Part shown: positions 9,011-18,597 of the stretch, one piece after another
How positions within the stretch are numbered: the stretch's first letter is position 1
Layout: every line of letters begins with the position of its first letter
NCBI RefSeq assembly: GCF_023555415.1
Contig: NZ_JAKRYL010000001.1
Location: 186,001-250,000, forward strand
DNA length: 64,000 nucleotides
Direction: 5' to 3'
Origin: Halalkalibacter alkaliphilus
Lineage (GTDB): Bacteria; Bacillota; Bacilli; Bacillales; Bacillaceae_D
Notes under the pieces: generated by a model
The model's input: only the letters and a program-made list of their open reading frames with translations
Databases searched by the model: none
What the model was told of the DNA's origin: nothing
Made by a program: the position numbers and the translations under genes

Positions 9011-9247
9011 TTATTTAGATGACTCAGATTTAATAGGTTTACTTCCCCAATCAGTTAGATAGGCAATTAAAAAGAGAGCCGTTCCGATAAACCACCATAA
9101 TAAATTCCAAAACAGAAAAAATGGAAGTCCAAAAACAAAAGGATCACTAGTATTTGCCAACATAATTAAAGGTGTTTCCAAAACAACGAAAACAAGAATA
9201 ATGAGGCTATACAACAATACTTTTTTACGTGGATACCTTGATAACAT
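9011..9247 (-). CDS. DUF3311 small membrane protein, partner of the SSS symporter
   Basis: The 78-residue protein has two membrane helices (about residues 10-30 and 40-65) joined by LANTSDPFVFGLPFFLFWNL, the conserved DUF3311 core. A GGAGG site lies upstream of the ATG, and the gene ends 26 bases before the symporter start. DUF3311 proteins are almost always encoded just before SSS carriers and are thought to be their small subunits. No other role is apparent. Confidence 0.88.
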   Translation of the reverse strand: MLSRYPRKKVLLYSLIILVFVVLETPLIMLANTSDPFVFGLPFFLFWNLLWWFIGTALFLIAYLTDWGSKPIKSESSK

Positions 9248-9342
9248 AAGAAAAGTCCTCCTTTTTTATTCTATTATTGTTCAGAAAGAAGCACTGTTCG
9301 TTTTATGTTGGTTTCCATAGGATAAATGGCAGATGACGCATC

Positions 9343-10617
9343 CTATTCCTCCTTTGCATTACTTCTCAAGATTATTGTTCGATATAATAGCTCTGTTCCT
9401 AAGGAAATGTCTGTATAGTTAGCACTCTCTTTCGGATTATGACTGATTCCGTCCTTACACCGGACAAAGATCATCCCAAAATCACAAATAGATGACATGG
9501 CTAATGCATCATGAAATGGACCACTCATCATTTCTGGAAGTGACTCATCAAACAAAGTTCTTGCAGCTGTTCGCATCTCTTCTAATATTTCATCTGAACA
9601 ATAGCGCGGATCACTTTTTGTATCTACCGTTATTGTTTTTGTTACTTTATGACGATCACAAATCTCATCTATTGCTTCATAAAGTTTGTTTTCAATCCTA
9701 TCGCGGCGCTTAATATCAATATCTCGGAGATCAATCGTGAATCGAACATGTTCTGGTATAATATTTCTCGAGTTCGGAAAGACCTCTAATTTTCCAACGG
9801 TCGCTACAGTTGGAGCCTCCGGTTCTTCAGACGCTAGTTCTCTGAGCTTGGTCGTAATTTCCGCTGCTGCTACTAACGCATCTTGTCTATAAGGAATAGG
9901 AACAGAACCTGCATGACCTGCAAACCCTTTAAGTTCAACCGTTAACCATAATGGGCCCGAAATCCCTGTCACAAGACCTACTGGTTTCTCAGTTTTATCT
10001 AAAATTGGCCCTTGTTCAATATGCATTTCTAGGAAAGAACCAATTCTACCTTTAGGGTAAACAGCGTTCTCAACTTCGTTTGGATTACACCCAAATTCAA
10101 CTAATGCCTCTCTGCGCGTTATCCCATTTATATCTTTTCTTTCTAATTCACCTTCCTCGAGTTGACCAATAATTCCTCTAGCACCAAATAAACCTTTATC
10201 GAAACGACAACCTTCTTCATCGGAAAATGCAATTACCTCAATCGTCCGCTCCGGATTATATCCTTGTTCGTTCATTGTTTGAATTGCTTCAATGGCGCCA
10301 ATTACACCAATTGTTCCATCAAATCGTCCACCATACGGTTGGCTATCAATATGTGAACCTACAACAAGGATTGGAAGAGAGTCATCACTTCCCGTCCACT
10401 GCCCAATTAAATTTCCGACTGCATCAATTCTAGTACTTAATCCGGCCTCCCCCATCCATTTCTCAACTAGAAGTACTGCTTGTTTATCTTCTTTAGATAG
10501 GGTTAGTCGACATACTCCTGTTTCTTGAATTTTACCAATTTGCGCTAACTCTATTAATCTTTTCTGTAATCGATCATGATTAATTTGAATAGGTTTATTT
10601 ATCTTTATACTAGTCAT
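9343..10617 (-). CDS. Zn-dependent N-carbamoyl amino-acid hydrolase (hydantoinase/carbamoylase family)
   Basis: The 424-residue M20-like amidohydrolase shows the signature set of the carbamoylase/allantoate amidohydrolase branch: GSHIDSQPYGGRFDG, AFSDEEGCRFDKGLFGARG, FLEMHIEQGP and SGPFHDALAMS. These include the metal-binding His, Asp, Glu, His and His. Such enzymes split N-carbamoyl-L-amino acids or N-carbamoyl-beta-alanine into amino acid, CO2 and ammonia. I start at the ATG at 10617, six bases after GGAGG, not the upstream ATG at 10650. It is the first gene of the operon ending with ald. A cre-like site and a 19-bp palindrome lie upstream. Beta-ureidopropionase activity would fit the neighbours. 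Confidence 0.88.
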   Translation of the reverse strand: MTSIKINKPIQINHDRLQKRLIELAQIGKIQETGVCRLTLSKEDKQAVLLVEKWMGEAGLSTRIDAVGNLIGQWTGSDDSLPILVVGSHIDSQPYGGRFDGTIGVIGAIEAIQTMNEQGYNPERTIEVIAFSDEEGCRFDKGLFGARGIIGQLEEGELERKDINGITRREALVEFGCNPNEVENAVYPKGRIGSFLEMHIEQGPILDKTEKPVGLVTGISGPLWLTVELKGFAGHAGSVPIPYRQDALVAAAEITTKLRELASEEPEAPTVATVGKLEVFPNSRNIIPEHVRFTIDLRDIDIKRRDRIENKLYEAIDEICDRHKVTKTITVDTKSDPRYCSDEILEEMRTAARTLFDESLPEMMSGPFHDALAMSSICDFGMIFVRCKDGISHNPKESANYTDISLGTELLYRTIILRSNAKEE

Positions 10618-10712
10618 TACTTTCCTCCGCTCTATATAATACAGGTTCACTCTATTGTATTTGACCTAGTCCCATTTTTTGTCTAACATATTGTCCCTAA
10701 TATATGGTTTGT

Positions 10713-10731
10713 ATTTTACATAATGTAAAAT
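10713..10731. promoter_or_regulatory. Palindrome upstream of the carbamoylase operon, candidate operator
   Basis: ATTTTACAT-A-ATGTAAAAT is a perfect 9-bp inverted repeat about 96 bases before the carbamoylase start. Its TGTAAAAT half also occurs next to the -35 region of the other operon (13775-13782), so the local PucR regulator may bind both. This link is inference. Confidence 0.45.
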
Positions 10732-10773
10732 TCTAAATTATGTGCCTCACCTCCGTTATCCTTAAACACAATA

Positions 10774-10787
10774 TTAAAGCGCTTACA
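10774..10787 (-). promoter_or_regulatory. cre-like catabolite-repression site
   Basis: Read on the minus strand this is TGTAAGCGCTTTAA, close to the Bacillus cre consensus TGWAANCGNTNWCA. It lies between the aminotransferase terminator and the carbamoylase operon, where CcpA could repress the catabolic genes during growth on preferred sugars. Confidence 0.5.
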
Positions 10788-10802
10788 ATAAAAACTATAT
10801 AT

Positions 10803-10837
10803 GAGAATGATAGAACTCCAAATAAGCTATCATTCTC
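10803..10837 (-). terminator. Terminator after the aminotransferase gene
   Basis: An 11-bp perfect stem (GAGAATGATAG with CTATCATTCTC) begins nine bases after the aminotransferase stop. The trailing stretch on the minus strand is only moderately T-rich. It separates the two operons of this module. Confidence 0.65.
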
Positions 10838-10845
10838 GTTTTCTA

Positions 10846-12213
10846 TTATTCGGATTCAATCGCCATCAGCCCACATTCTAATGAAGCAACCACCTTTTCT
10901 AGCTCTTCGTCCGTCAGTACAAATGGTGGGGAGATCGTAATAATATTATTATGCCCTGGAACAGTATCGCCATTTTTCCCAAGTATTACGTGATTCTCCT
11001 TACATACAGAAAGGACTTTCATCATTTTCTCATCAGAAAGAGGCTTTTTAGATCGTTTATCTTCAACCAATTCGATACCAGCAGCAAATCCAAAGACACG
11101 AATATCCCCTACTACTTTATAATGTTCCAAGCGCTGTAGTTTTCTCTCAATCTGTCGGCCTAACTCTCTTGCACGTTCGACGAGGTTTTCATTTTCAAGG
11201 ATTTCAATATTTTTAAGAGCAACCGCACAAGAAACGGGATTGCCACCAAAGGTGTTCACATGACGGAAATGGTTCTGGCCACTGTTGTCTTTAAAAGAAT
11301 TATAAAGGTCCGCTCGAACAGCCGTAATAGATAAAGGTGCATATGCACTTGTCAAGCCTTTAGCCATCGTTACGATATCTGGCTTAACTTGAAAATTTTG
11401 ATGTCCAAATTTTTCTCCAGAACGTCCAAACCCACATATTACTTCATCAACAATCATCAGAATGCCATACTCATCACATAGTTCACGAACCTTTGTCACA
11501 TATTCTTTCGGAGGAATAATTAGGCCACCACCAGTAATAGTTGGTTCCAAAATAATTCCCGCGACTGTTTCAGCCCCTTCCCACTCAATCGTATCGCGAA
11601 TGGTTGATACGCATTCTAGCTGACAACTAGACGGCTCTTTTCCAAAAGGACAGCGGTAACAGTATGGCGGTGGGACATGTTTGAATCCATCTGGAGCAGG
11701 GCCATACAATGACTTACGAATCGCCTGCCCTGTTGCTGCCATCGCACCGATTGAATTCCCGTGGTATCCTCTGTACCTAGAAATAAACTTATAGCGTGTT
11801 GATTGCCCATTCTGAGCAAAGTATTGACGAGCAATTTTAAAAGCAACTTCATTCGCATCGGATCCGGAATTGGAGTAGAAAATGCGATACTCTCCTTCTA
11901 GCCATTCATTAATTTTATCAGCGAGTTCAATGCCAGGTATATGACTTTGAGACATTGGGGAGTATGCCAACGTTCCCATTTGACTTGCTGCTACTTCCGC
12001 AATTTCTTTCCGTCCATGGCCAACATTTACACACCACAAACCACTCATACCATCTATATAGTTTTCCCCATCAACATCTTCAATCCAACTGTCTTTCCCA
12101 GAAACAAAAATCATTGGATTTTCATTATGCTTCGACATATGGTGCCACATATATTTTCGATCTTTTATTAACAAGTCCTCTTTTTTATTTGTTTCTGTTC
12201 CTTTAGTAGTCAT
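10846..12213 (-). CDS. Class III omega-aminotransferase (beta-alanine/taurine:pyruvate type)
   Basis: The 455-residue PLP enzyme of the omega-transaminase group opens with KYMWHHMSKHNENPMIF, typical of the beta-alanine--pyruvate and taurine--pyruvate branch. IFYSNSGSDANEVAFK binds phosphate, MIVDEVICGFGRSG carries the Asp that pairs with the PLP pyridine, and the Lys of MAKGLTSAYAPLS forms the Schiff base. It would transfer the amino group of beta-alanine to pyruvate, giving malonate semialdehyde and L-alanine. It starts 30 bases after the semialdehyde dehydrogenase gene, the next enzyme of the route. Taurine, GABA or another omega-amino acid as substrate cannot be excluded. Confidence 0.88.
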   Translation of the reverse strand: MTTKGTETNKKEDLLIKDRKYMWHHMSKHNENPMIFVSGKDSWIEDVDGENYIDGMSGLWCVNVGHGRKEIAEVAASQMGTLAYSPMSQSHIPGIELADKINEWLEGEYRIFYSNSGSDANEVAFKIARQYFAQNGQSTRYKFISRYRGYHGNSIGAMAATGQAIRKSLYGPAPDGFKHVPPPYCYRCPFGKEPSSCQLECVSTIRDTIEWEGAETVAGIILEPTITGGGLIIPPKEYVTKVRELCDEYGILMIVDEVICGFGRSGEKFGHQNFQVKPDIVTMAKGLTSAYAPLSITAVRADLYNSFKDNSGQNHFRHVNTFGGNPVSCAVALKNIEILENENLVERARELGRQIERKLQRLEHYKVVGDIRVFGFAAGIELVEDKRSKKPLSDEKMMKVLSVCKENHVILGKNGDTVPGHNNIITISPPFVLTDEELEKVVASLECGLMAIESE

Positions 12214-12243
12214 AAGGCCACCAACTTTCTTTTGAAATCATGA

Positions 12244-13704
12244 TTAGAAAAAGCGTGACGTCATTACTTTCTTACGAGTATAAAATTGGATGCCGTCCTT
12301 TCCATTAGCATGCAAATCACCATAGAATGACTTCTTCCAACCCGAGAATGGAAAGAACGCCATCGGTGCTGGTACATTTACATTTACACCTAACATTCCT
12401 GCATCGATCGTTTCCCTAAACTGCCTAATTGCCTTTCCATTATTTGTATAAATAACAGCTCCATTCGCAAACTCTGATTGGTTTGTCAATTCAATTGCAT
12501 CTTCTAGCGTTTTCACACGTACAATACTTAACACCGGTGCAAAGATCTCTTCTTTCCAAATTTTCATTTCTGGTGTCACCTTGTCAAAGATTGTAGCTCC
12601 TAGAAAGTAGCCATCTTGAGATGATTTATCTTCCCTTCCATCCCTAATTAACAGAGCATTTTCATTTTCACCATACTCAATGTATTTATTAACATTTTGT
12701 AAATGAGATTCTCTAATTAAAGGTCCTAACGACGTATTATCATCCAATCCATTCCCAATTACTATTTGATCAGCTGCTTCTTTTAGCTTAGAAATTAATT
12801 CTTCCGCTACTTCTTCGAGAGCAACCACAACAGAACAAGCCATACACCTTTCTCCCGCACTACCAAAAGCGGCTCCAATAATTCCTTGTACTGTTTTGTC
12901 CAAATCTGCATCTGGAAGAACAATTGCATGATTTTTTGCCCCAGCAAGTGCTTGAACTCGTTTTCCGTTAGCCGCGGACTGTTTATACACATACTCTGCT
13001 ACTGGTTGAGAACCTACAAATGAAACGGCTCTAATGTCAGGATGTTCAATGATCCCATTTACAACATCATGAGCTCCATGAACCAAGTTCAATACTCCAT
13101 TTGGCAACCCAGCTTCAGTCATCAATTCTACTAGTCTCTCAGCCAATAACGGCGTACGTTCAGAAGGTTTTAAAACAAAAGTATTACCAAGCGCTATGGC
13201 GAGCGGAAACATCCAAAGAGGAACCATCATAGGAAAATTAAAAGGGGTAATTCCGCCAACAACACCTACAGGATATCGATACATAGCAGATTCGATACCA
13301 TTTGCAATTTCCGGAAGTACTTCGCCCATCATATGTGTTGGAGCACCTGCTGCAAATTCAACACACTCTATTCCTCTTTGTACTTCACCTCTTGCATCTT
13401 CTTTCGTCTTTCCGTTTTCAAGTGTAATAAGCTCAGCTAATTCATCGTAATGTTCCTTTAGAAGATGATGATAGGAAAACAATACCCTCGCCCTTTGCGG
13501 TACTGGTGTTGTGCTCCATGTTTTAAAAGCTTCCTTTGCCACTCTTGTCGCATGATCAACATCTTTCTTTGTTGATAAAGGAACACTTGCTAAAACCTCA
13601 CCCGTTGCCGGATTAGGAACTTCTTCAAAAGCAGTCCCTAACGATTCAATCCATTGCCCGTTAATATAATTTTTCAGCAATTTAGTAACTGGCTGTGTTG
13701 GCAT
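12244..13704 (-). CDS. mmsA: CoA-acylating (methyl)malonate-semialdehyde dehydrogenase
   Basis: The 486-residue aldehyde dehydrogenase has the MmsA/IolA hallmarks. [16 protein letters not shown] replaces the usual general-base Glu region, and the nucleophile Cys lies in [30 protein letters not shown] and EEIFAPVLS are typical family motifs. The reaction is malonate or methylmalonate semialdehyde plus CoA and NAD+ to acetyl- or propionyl-CoA, CO2 and NADH. It is the first gene of a two-gene operon with the aminotransferase and divergent from the PucR gene. AGGGGG precedes the ATG. Since no myo-inositol genes are nearby, a beta-alanine role is more likely than an iol role. Confidence 0.9.
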   Translation of the reverse strand: MPTQPVTKLLKNYINGQWIESLGTAFEEVPNPATGEVLASVPLSTKKDVDHATRVAKEAFKTWSTTPVPQRARVLFSYHHLLKEHYDELAELITLENGKTKEDARGEVQRGIECVEFAAGAPTHMMGEVLPEIANGIESAMYRYPVGVVGGITPFNFPMMVPLWMFPLAIALGNTFVLKPSERTPLLAERLVELMTEAGLPNGVLNLVHGAHDVVNGIIEHPDIRAVSFVGSQPVAEYVYKQSAANGKRVQALAGAKNHAIVLPDADLDKTVQGIIGAAFGSAGERCMACSVVVALEEVAEELISKLKEAADQIVIGNGLDDNTSLGPLIRESHLQNVNKYIEYGENENALLIRDGREDKSSQDGYFLGATIFDKVTPEMKIWKEEIFAPVLSIVRVKTLEDAIELTNQSEFANGAVIYTNNGKAIRQFRETIDAGMLGVNVNVPAPMAFFPFSGWKKSFYGDLHANGKDGIQFYTRKKVMTSRFF

Positions 13705-13736
13705 TGGTAATTCCCCCTATCTGATTAATTACTTTA

Positions 13737-13779
13737 ATTATATAGGAATGGTGTTGGCTATTCATTTAACAAAGTGTAA
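13737..13779 (-). promoter_or_regulatory. Promoter of the mmsA-aminotransferase operon with upstream activator box
   Basis: On the minus strand a TATAAT lies at 13737-13742, but the -35 position (13760-13765, ATGAAT) is poor. Immediately upstream sits ACAAAGTGTAA (13769-13779). The same 11 bases occur inverted at 13882-13892. A weak -35 next to a repeated box fits activation by the divergent PucR protein. Confidence 0.5.
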
Positions 13780-13881
13780 AATAGATTCATAAATTATTGA
13801 ACATTTTGAAAAATCATTCGAATTCATCCTTTTATTTACTGACATACTTACCTTTTCTGCTTTTAGAAAATAATGGAGGTG

Positions 13882-13892
13882 TTACACTTTGT
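13882..13892 (+). promoter_or_regulatory. Second PucR-box copy over the pucR start codon
   Basis: TTACACTTTGT is the exact inverse complement of the box at 13769-13779, and its last bases include the TTG start codon of the regulator. Binding here could limit the regulator's own synthesis. This is inference from the repeat. Confidence 0.45.
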
Positions 13893-15490
13893 CAAAACCT
13901 ATGGTGCAACGACTTTTAATAAGCGATATACTTGAACGCCCCTTTTTCCAACAAGCTAAAGTAATAGCTAGTGATCAGGCTTTGGATCGAACAGTGACAT
14001 GGGTTCACATCATGGAAGTTACGAATGTTGGTAAATTATTAAATGGAAATGAATTAATATTATCGACTGGAATCGCTTGGAAAGATAACGAGGAAGTGCT
14101 TATCTCTTTTCTCGAACAATTAATTGAAAAAAAGGCAGCTGGACTCGTTATTGAGCTCGTAAACTACACAAAAAAAATTCCTAATGCCGCCCTTCACTTG
14201 GCAAAAGCTCATGATTTTCCACTCATTTTGTTTTATGACGAAGTGCGATACATTGATATTACTCAAGATCTTCATGCTATCTTCTTACATCAACATCATC
14301 AAATGGTCTCTAAGCTTGAAAAGCTTTCGGTAGTTCTTAATGAATCATTATTATCTGGTCACGGCATCGGAAAATTAATGAACGATTTTCATCAATTTAC
14401 TTCACTAGAGTTAATATTATTTCCAATACAAGGTAAGCCGATTTTCGTGCCTTCTTGTCCAAAAGAAGTAAGAGATGGTTATATTCAGCAGTGGCAAGCA
14501 GATAATAATGGTTTTATTCAAAATTTTCATACAAATACATATAGATGTATCTATTTATTAGGACAAACCTTTGCGTATTTATTCGTACGCCCAAAAGAAG
14601 GTTTAGAGTTAACTGAATTTGAAACGCTCGCATTAGATCGCGGGGCAACTGCTGTCGCTCAGGAAGTCATGCGAACGATGTATTACGAAGAACAAAGAAG
14701 ACATAAGGATGATACTTGGGTACAAAAGTGGTTAACAGGGGATATTAGTGAAGAAGAACTGAAAGCAGGACTTAAAGGGGTAGTTGGAGTAAGAATCCCA
14801 AAGATAACCGTAACGATCGTATGCGAAATTAACGATTCAAAAAATACGAAAGATGATAGCCATTTTTTAAGTAACATTATGATTGCTCGTTCATTATTCG
14901 AAGATCGTCATTTTAAGGTAATTATCTCAAAATTTCATAATCAGATCGTTTTTGTGCTATTTCCTCCTAACCTTATCCAAGATGAAATTCATCATGAGAT
15001 CACCGACGTATTCAAACTATTACAAAAAGGAACTGGATCCTACTTTGGTTCATATGGAATTGGACAATTCATTAACAATTTAAATGTTAACAAAAGTTAC
15101 AAAAGCGCCAAGACCGTTCTCCGTGTGCAACAACGACTTGGTAACTTAGTAATTCCTGCTTATGAATACTTACATAGTTACCGCACAATAGCATTGATGG
15201 ATGAAGCCGGAACACTTGAAGAGTATGTACATTTTTATTTAGGTGACTTAGAAGATAGTCCAAAAGAGAAAGATAAACACTTACTCCAGACATTAAAGTA
15301 CTATTTGCTTCATAGCGGTAAAAAGAATGATACTGCAAACTCTTTATTTATAGTAAGGCAAACGTTATATCATAGACTAGAAAAAATTGAAGGAATTATC
15401 GGTGACATTTATTCTTCCCATGAAAAAAGGCTTGCTATTGAACTTGCAATTTTAGGATATGAATACTTATATGGTACATTAGAAAATTAA
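13889..15490 (+). CDS. PucR family transcriptional regulator (beta-alanine module)
   Basis: The 533-residue protein begins with a PucR N-terminal domain (LLISDILERPFFQQAKVIAS, then ELILSTGIAWKD, about residues 8-125). A central GGDEF-like CdaR region follows. The C-terminal PucR helix-turn-helix is near residues 470-525 (NDTANSLFIVRQTLYHRLEKI). PucR/CdaR proteins are activators that sense catabolites. The start is TTG, eight bases after GGAGGT. It is divergent from mmsA and the aminotransferase with a pair of 11-bp inverted boxes between them, so it most likely controls this module. The inducer is unknown. Confidence 0.88.
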   Translation: MSKPMVQRLLISDILERPFFQQAKVIASDQALDRTVTWVHIMEVTNVGKLLNGNELILSTGIAWKDNEEVLISFLEQLIEKKAAGLVIELVNYTKKIPNAALHLAKAHDFPLILFYDEVRYIDITQDLHAIFLHQHHQMVSKLEKLSVVLNESLLSGHGIGKLMNDFHQFTSLELILFPIQGKPIFVPSCPKEVRDGYIQQWQADNNGFIQNFHTNTYRCIYLLGQTFAYLFVRPKEGLELTEFETLALDRGATAVAQEVMRTMYYEEQRRHKDDTWVQKWLTGDISEEELKAGLKGVVGVRIPKITVTIVCEINDSKNTKDDSHFLSNIMIARSLFEDRHFKVIISKFHNQIVFVLFPPNLIQDEIHHEITDVFKLLQKGTGSYFGSYGIGQFINNLNVNKSYKSAKTVLRVQQRLGNLVIPAYEYLHSYRTIALMDEAGTLEEYVHFYLGDLEDSPKEKDKHLLQTLKYYLLHSGKKNDTANSLFIVRQTLYHRLEKIEGIIGDIYSSHEKRLAIELAILGYEYLYGTLEN

Positions 15491-15810
15491 GTTTCATAGG
15501 TTCAGCAGTTAAGCATACTTAGACTAAAAGCCACCTGAAACAGTGGTAAATAACTACATTGTAAAACCTAACCATATAACTCCTCTTTTAAATCCGCGGG
15601 AACTTCTAAGAGGCTATAAAAGAGGAGTTGGCATTTCTTACTTTACCTTTTCATAATAGGGTTTTGAACTACCTGTCTATCTATCCTTTTAGCGAAAATC
15701 TTTATTTTCGCTATCTATTTACTACTAGTCTAGACTTTTCCTTTTGTTACATTATACAAAAAATTTAACTACTACTAATCTCACTTCTATATTATTCATT
15801 ACCCCTATTA
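15491..15810. other. Intergenic region with two stem-loops between convergent genes
   Basis: No gene is seen. A 13-bp perfect stem (15578-15590 with 15617-15629, AACTCCTCTTTTA arm) has a 26-base loop. A second 10-bp stem, TAGCGAAAAT/ATTTTCGCTA, lies at 15690-15713. Neither has a long T-run, but the position between the ends of the PucR and FAH genes suggests they end transcription from both sides. Confidence 0.55.
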
Positions 15811-16665
15811 CTACATCACCGTATTCCTAAGATCTTCAAATCCACTGACTCTACACTCAACCACATCCCCTTCTCTAATTACGACCGGTCCTGGAGTCCC
15901 AGTTATTAAAATATCTCCAGGAAGTAATGTCATAACTTGTGAGTGAAAAGCAACAACAAACCAAGGATTGTAACGCATGTTTGATACTGAATTGCTAAAT
16001 TGAACTTCTTTATTTAAAACAGTAGATACTTTCAAATCTTTAACATTAGTGATTTCATCTGTAGTTAGTAAGTGCGGTCCAAAACTAAAAAATGTATTAA
16101 AGCTTTTCGCTCTAGTAAGGTAACGCGGATTTTTGCTATGAATATCTGCTTCCGTCATATCTAACGCTGTTGTAAATCCGGCTACATACCCTCTTGCATC
16201 TTCCTTGCTTATATTGGTGCATTCCTTTCCAATAATGATTCCTAGTTCTGCTTCTGCGGTCGTATTCATAGAACCAACGGGAATTTGAATAGCATCATTT
16301 GGTCCGATAATACTAGTATCTGGCTTCATAAAACTAACAGGATCAGTATAAGGAACATTCATCAAGTCCGTTGAATCATCAACATAATTTATTCCAATCC
16401 CCCAAATCTTCTTAGGAGCTCGATATAATGGTCCAATGACTGCTTCTTCTGCTGAGATCTTCTCCATTTGTAACAAAGACTCTTTTCCGCTTCCCTTGAA
16501 CCAACTATTTATTTGCTCCAATTGGCCACTAGTAAGAATCTCTAATAAATCCGTACTCCATTGTTTGTTCTCAACTTTATTAATTGTTTCTATTAATACA
16601 TAACCTTCAATTGAAAAGATGGCAGCTTGTTCTGTTCCATTGTATTTTAACGTAGCAATTTTCAT
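15811..16665 (-). CDS. Fumarylacetoacetate hydrolase (FAH) family protein
   Basis: The 284-residue protein has a variable N-terminal part and a C-terminal FAH fold. Metal ligands are visible in AEAELGIIIGKEC (Glu-x-Glu) and ALDMTEAD (Asp), and LLPGDILITGTPGP is the family's C-terminal signature. FAH enzymes cleave C-C bonds of diketo acids or act as hydratases, decarboxylases or lyases on small acids. It is the last gene of the ABC-importer operon, ten bases after the amidase. A role on the acid left after ring opening and deamidation is plausible but not shown. Confidence 0.85.
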   Translation of the reverse strand: MKIATLKYNGTEQAAIFSIEGYVLIETINKVENKQWSTDLLEILTSGQLEQINSWFKGSGKESLLQMEKISAEEAVIGPLYRAPKKIWGIGINYVDDSTDLMNVPYTDPVSFMKPDTSIIGPNDAIQIPVGSMNTTAEAELGIIIGKECTNISKEDARGYVAGFTTALDMTEADIHSKNPRYLTRAKSFNTFFSFGPHLLTTDEITNVKDLKVSTVLNKEVQFSNSVSNMRYNPWFVVAFHSQVMTLLPGDILITGTPGPVVIREGDVVECRVSGFEDLRNTVM

Positions 16666-16675
16666 AATTGCCTCC

Positions 16676-17875
16676 TTACACCTTTGCAGCCGTTTTTTTC
16701 TTCACGACACTGCTAATGTTATTAATCCACTCTAACAATCGTCTGTCTTGATTTGGTCCAGCAATAATTGATAGCCCTATAGGCAGACCGTCAATTTCTG
16801 TTAATGGAAGCGAGATTTGCGGAAACCCTGTTAATCCACTAATACAAGTCATTTGTAATGTTTTCATTCTTTGATCTTCTAGATCTTTTCCACTCGTATT
16901 TAATAAGGGTGCCACTCCTGGTGCGGTAGGCATCAGAATCACCCCATCCACCCCTAATAAATCTTTCATATGCTCCGTAACTTCAGCCCTTTTCACACTC
17001 GCTTTTTCTTTTTCTTTCAGGCTAATCGTACTTGACCACTCAAACCTTTCCGAAATCCCTGGTCCGAAATAAGGATTTTCTTCTGTAATCCACTCTCCAT
17101 GAGCTTCCCATACTTCATAGCCTTGTATCGTACGAAATGCTTGAAACCATTCAGCTAATCCATCACTTGCAAGTGTTATGTTTTCAGAACGAGTAACCAC
17201 TTCAGTAAATTGGTCAATGTGCTCAGAATATATGTCTCTATTTTCTTGATCTAATAAGTTCATAATATCTTCCGGAATCAGCATTTTTATAAAAGGCATG
17301 TTTATTTTTTTTTGATTGTTTAATAAAACTTCTCCCACTTCACTTAAAGTGCTCGTATCATTTGCCATCCATCCAACTGTATCGAAGCTTGGTGCTAGTG
17401 GAATAACCCCCTTAAGCGCGACCGCACCATGAGTAGGTCGAAACCCATAAACGCCGCAGTAGCTAGAAGGGATACGTACAGAACCACCTGTGTCCGTTCC
17501 TAATGCAAAATCAACTAGTCCAGATGCAACGGCTACCGCCGATCCACTTGAAGAGCCACCTGGTATACGTTCAGGGGCTTTCGGATTCACTGGTGTTCCT
17601 AATTGTGCATTTTCTCCATTTAAACTAAACATTAGTTCATCCGTATGGGTTGTTCCAACTAATGTCGATCCTTCTTTTAATAGGTCCTCAACTGCTTCTG
17701 CATGAGTTGGTGCAGCAGTGTGTGTTCTCTCCCAATCAGGGTTGCCTGCAGTAGCGACAATTCCTTTCACATGAAATACGTCTTTCACTGCAAACGATAA
17801 TCCTTTTAATGCCCCATCTTCATTCTCATTCAAATAGAAAGGGTCGCGGTTAAAAGCTTTCCACTGATCCTTCAT
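16676..17875 (-). CDS. Amidase-signature family enzyme (AtzE/AtzF/GatA-like)
   Basis: The 399-residue amidase has the Ser-cisSer-Lys triad: Lys in FAVKDVFHVKG, and the two Ser in PGGSSSGSAVAVASG followed by FALGTDTGGSVRIPSSYCG. The ATG at 17875 follows GGAGGG at a good distance and replaces a longer open frame. The gene overlaps the end of the cysteine hydrolase gene by 26 bases, implying tight co-expression. In this company (biuret-hydrolase-like protein, ring-opening amidohydrolase) an allophanate-, carboxybiuret- or ureido-acid-cleaving role is the best guess. It lacks the extra C-terminal domain of long allophanate hydrolases. Confidence 0.85.
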   Translation of the reverse strand: MKDQWKAFNRDPFYLNENEDGALKGLSFAVKDVFHVKGIVATAGNPDWERTHTAAPTHAEAVEDLLKEGSTLVGTTHTDELMFSLNGENAQLGTPVNPKAPERIPGGSSSGSAVAVASGLVDFALGTDTGGSVRIPSSYCGVYGFRPTHGAVALKGVIPLAPSFDTVGWMANDTSTLSEVGEVLLNNQKKINMPFIKMLIPEDIMNLLDQENRDIYSEHIDQFTEVVTRSENITLASDGLAEWFQAFRTIQGYEVWEAHGEWITEENPYFGPGISERFEWSSTISLKEKEKASVKRAEVTEHMKDLLGVDGVILMPTAPGVAPLLNTSGKDLEDQRMKTLQMTCISGLTGFPQISLPLTEIDGLPIGLSIIAGPNQDRRLLEWINNISSVVKKKTAAKV

Positions 17876-18527
17876 CAAATCCCTCCTCGTACTTTTTCTG
17901 CATCCCTGTTTCAGAATAATAAGCCAGCCAATCCCCACTTGAAATCACTGCACCAAAATGTCGTTCTATATTTGTTATAGACGGTAAGTATGCGTCTTTA
18001 AATGCACACGTTGTTGCATCCTTTACTAGAACAACATGATAGTCTTTCATGTGAGCGTCTCTGATTGTTGACTCGACACATGTATTCGTATTGATACCAG
18101 TGAAAACTAGTGTTTCAATTCCTTCCGCACTTAAATAGTTATTAAAATGGTCATTAGTAAACGCACTATAGCGATGTTTGTAGAACAACACATCATCTTT
18201 CGTTGGGTGCAATCGTCCATATGGTTCTACACCCCATGTCCCTTCTCGACAGCTATTTGGGTGTTTTCTTGCAATTCTTCTCTTTTTCCATGCCCCATTG
18301 CCATCATTTCCATCATTGTGTGTCATGGCTACAAAAATGATCGGAATCTTATTTTCCCTGGCAGTAACAATCATGCGGTAAATAACAGGCTCTAAGGCTT
18401 GATAGCGTTTCACATCGAATCCCGCTTGTGAAAATGCACCGCCATTTGCTACAAAGTCGTTTTGCATATCAATCACAACAAGAGCTGATTGCAGCGACTG
18501 GCAAAGTACGTTCGGGTCATATGTCAT
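17850..18527 (-). CDS. Isochorismatase-fold cysteine hydrolase (biuret/ureidoacrylate amidohydrolase-like)
   Basis: The 225-residue hydrolase carries the catalytic triad: Asp in LVVIDMQNDF, Lys in FYKHRYSAF and Cys in GINTNTCVESTIRDA. This fold includes biuret hydrolase, RutB ureidoacrylate hydrolase and N-carbamoylsarcosine amidase, all cutting carbamoyl-type C-N bonds. I start at the ATG at 18527, with GAGGTG six bases before it. It follows the importer genes and overlaps the amidase gene by 26 bases. Biuret is an attractive substrate given the AtzD-like enzyme in the next operon, but the fold alone does not decide it. Confidence 0.85.
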   Translation of the reverse strand: MTYDPNVLCQSLQSALVVIDMQNDFVANGGAFSQAGFDVKRYQALEPVIYRMIVTARENKIPIIFVAMTHNDGNDGNGAWKKRRIARKHPNSCREGTWGVEPYGRLHPTKDDVLFYKHRYSAFTNDHFNNYLSAEGIETLVFTGINTNTCVESTIRDAHMKDYHVVLVKDATTCAFKDAYLPSITNIERHFGAVISSGDWLAYYSETGMQKKYEEGFDEGSVESF

Positions 18528-18597
18528 GTTCTTCACCTCATTAGAGAATCAGGGGTTCAAAAGTTGATCCCCTGCCTCAGAGAATTGAGCTTACTTC

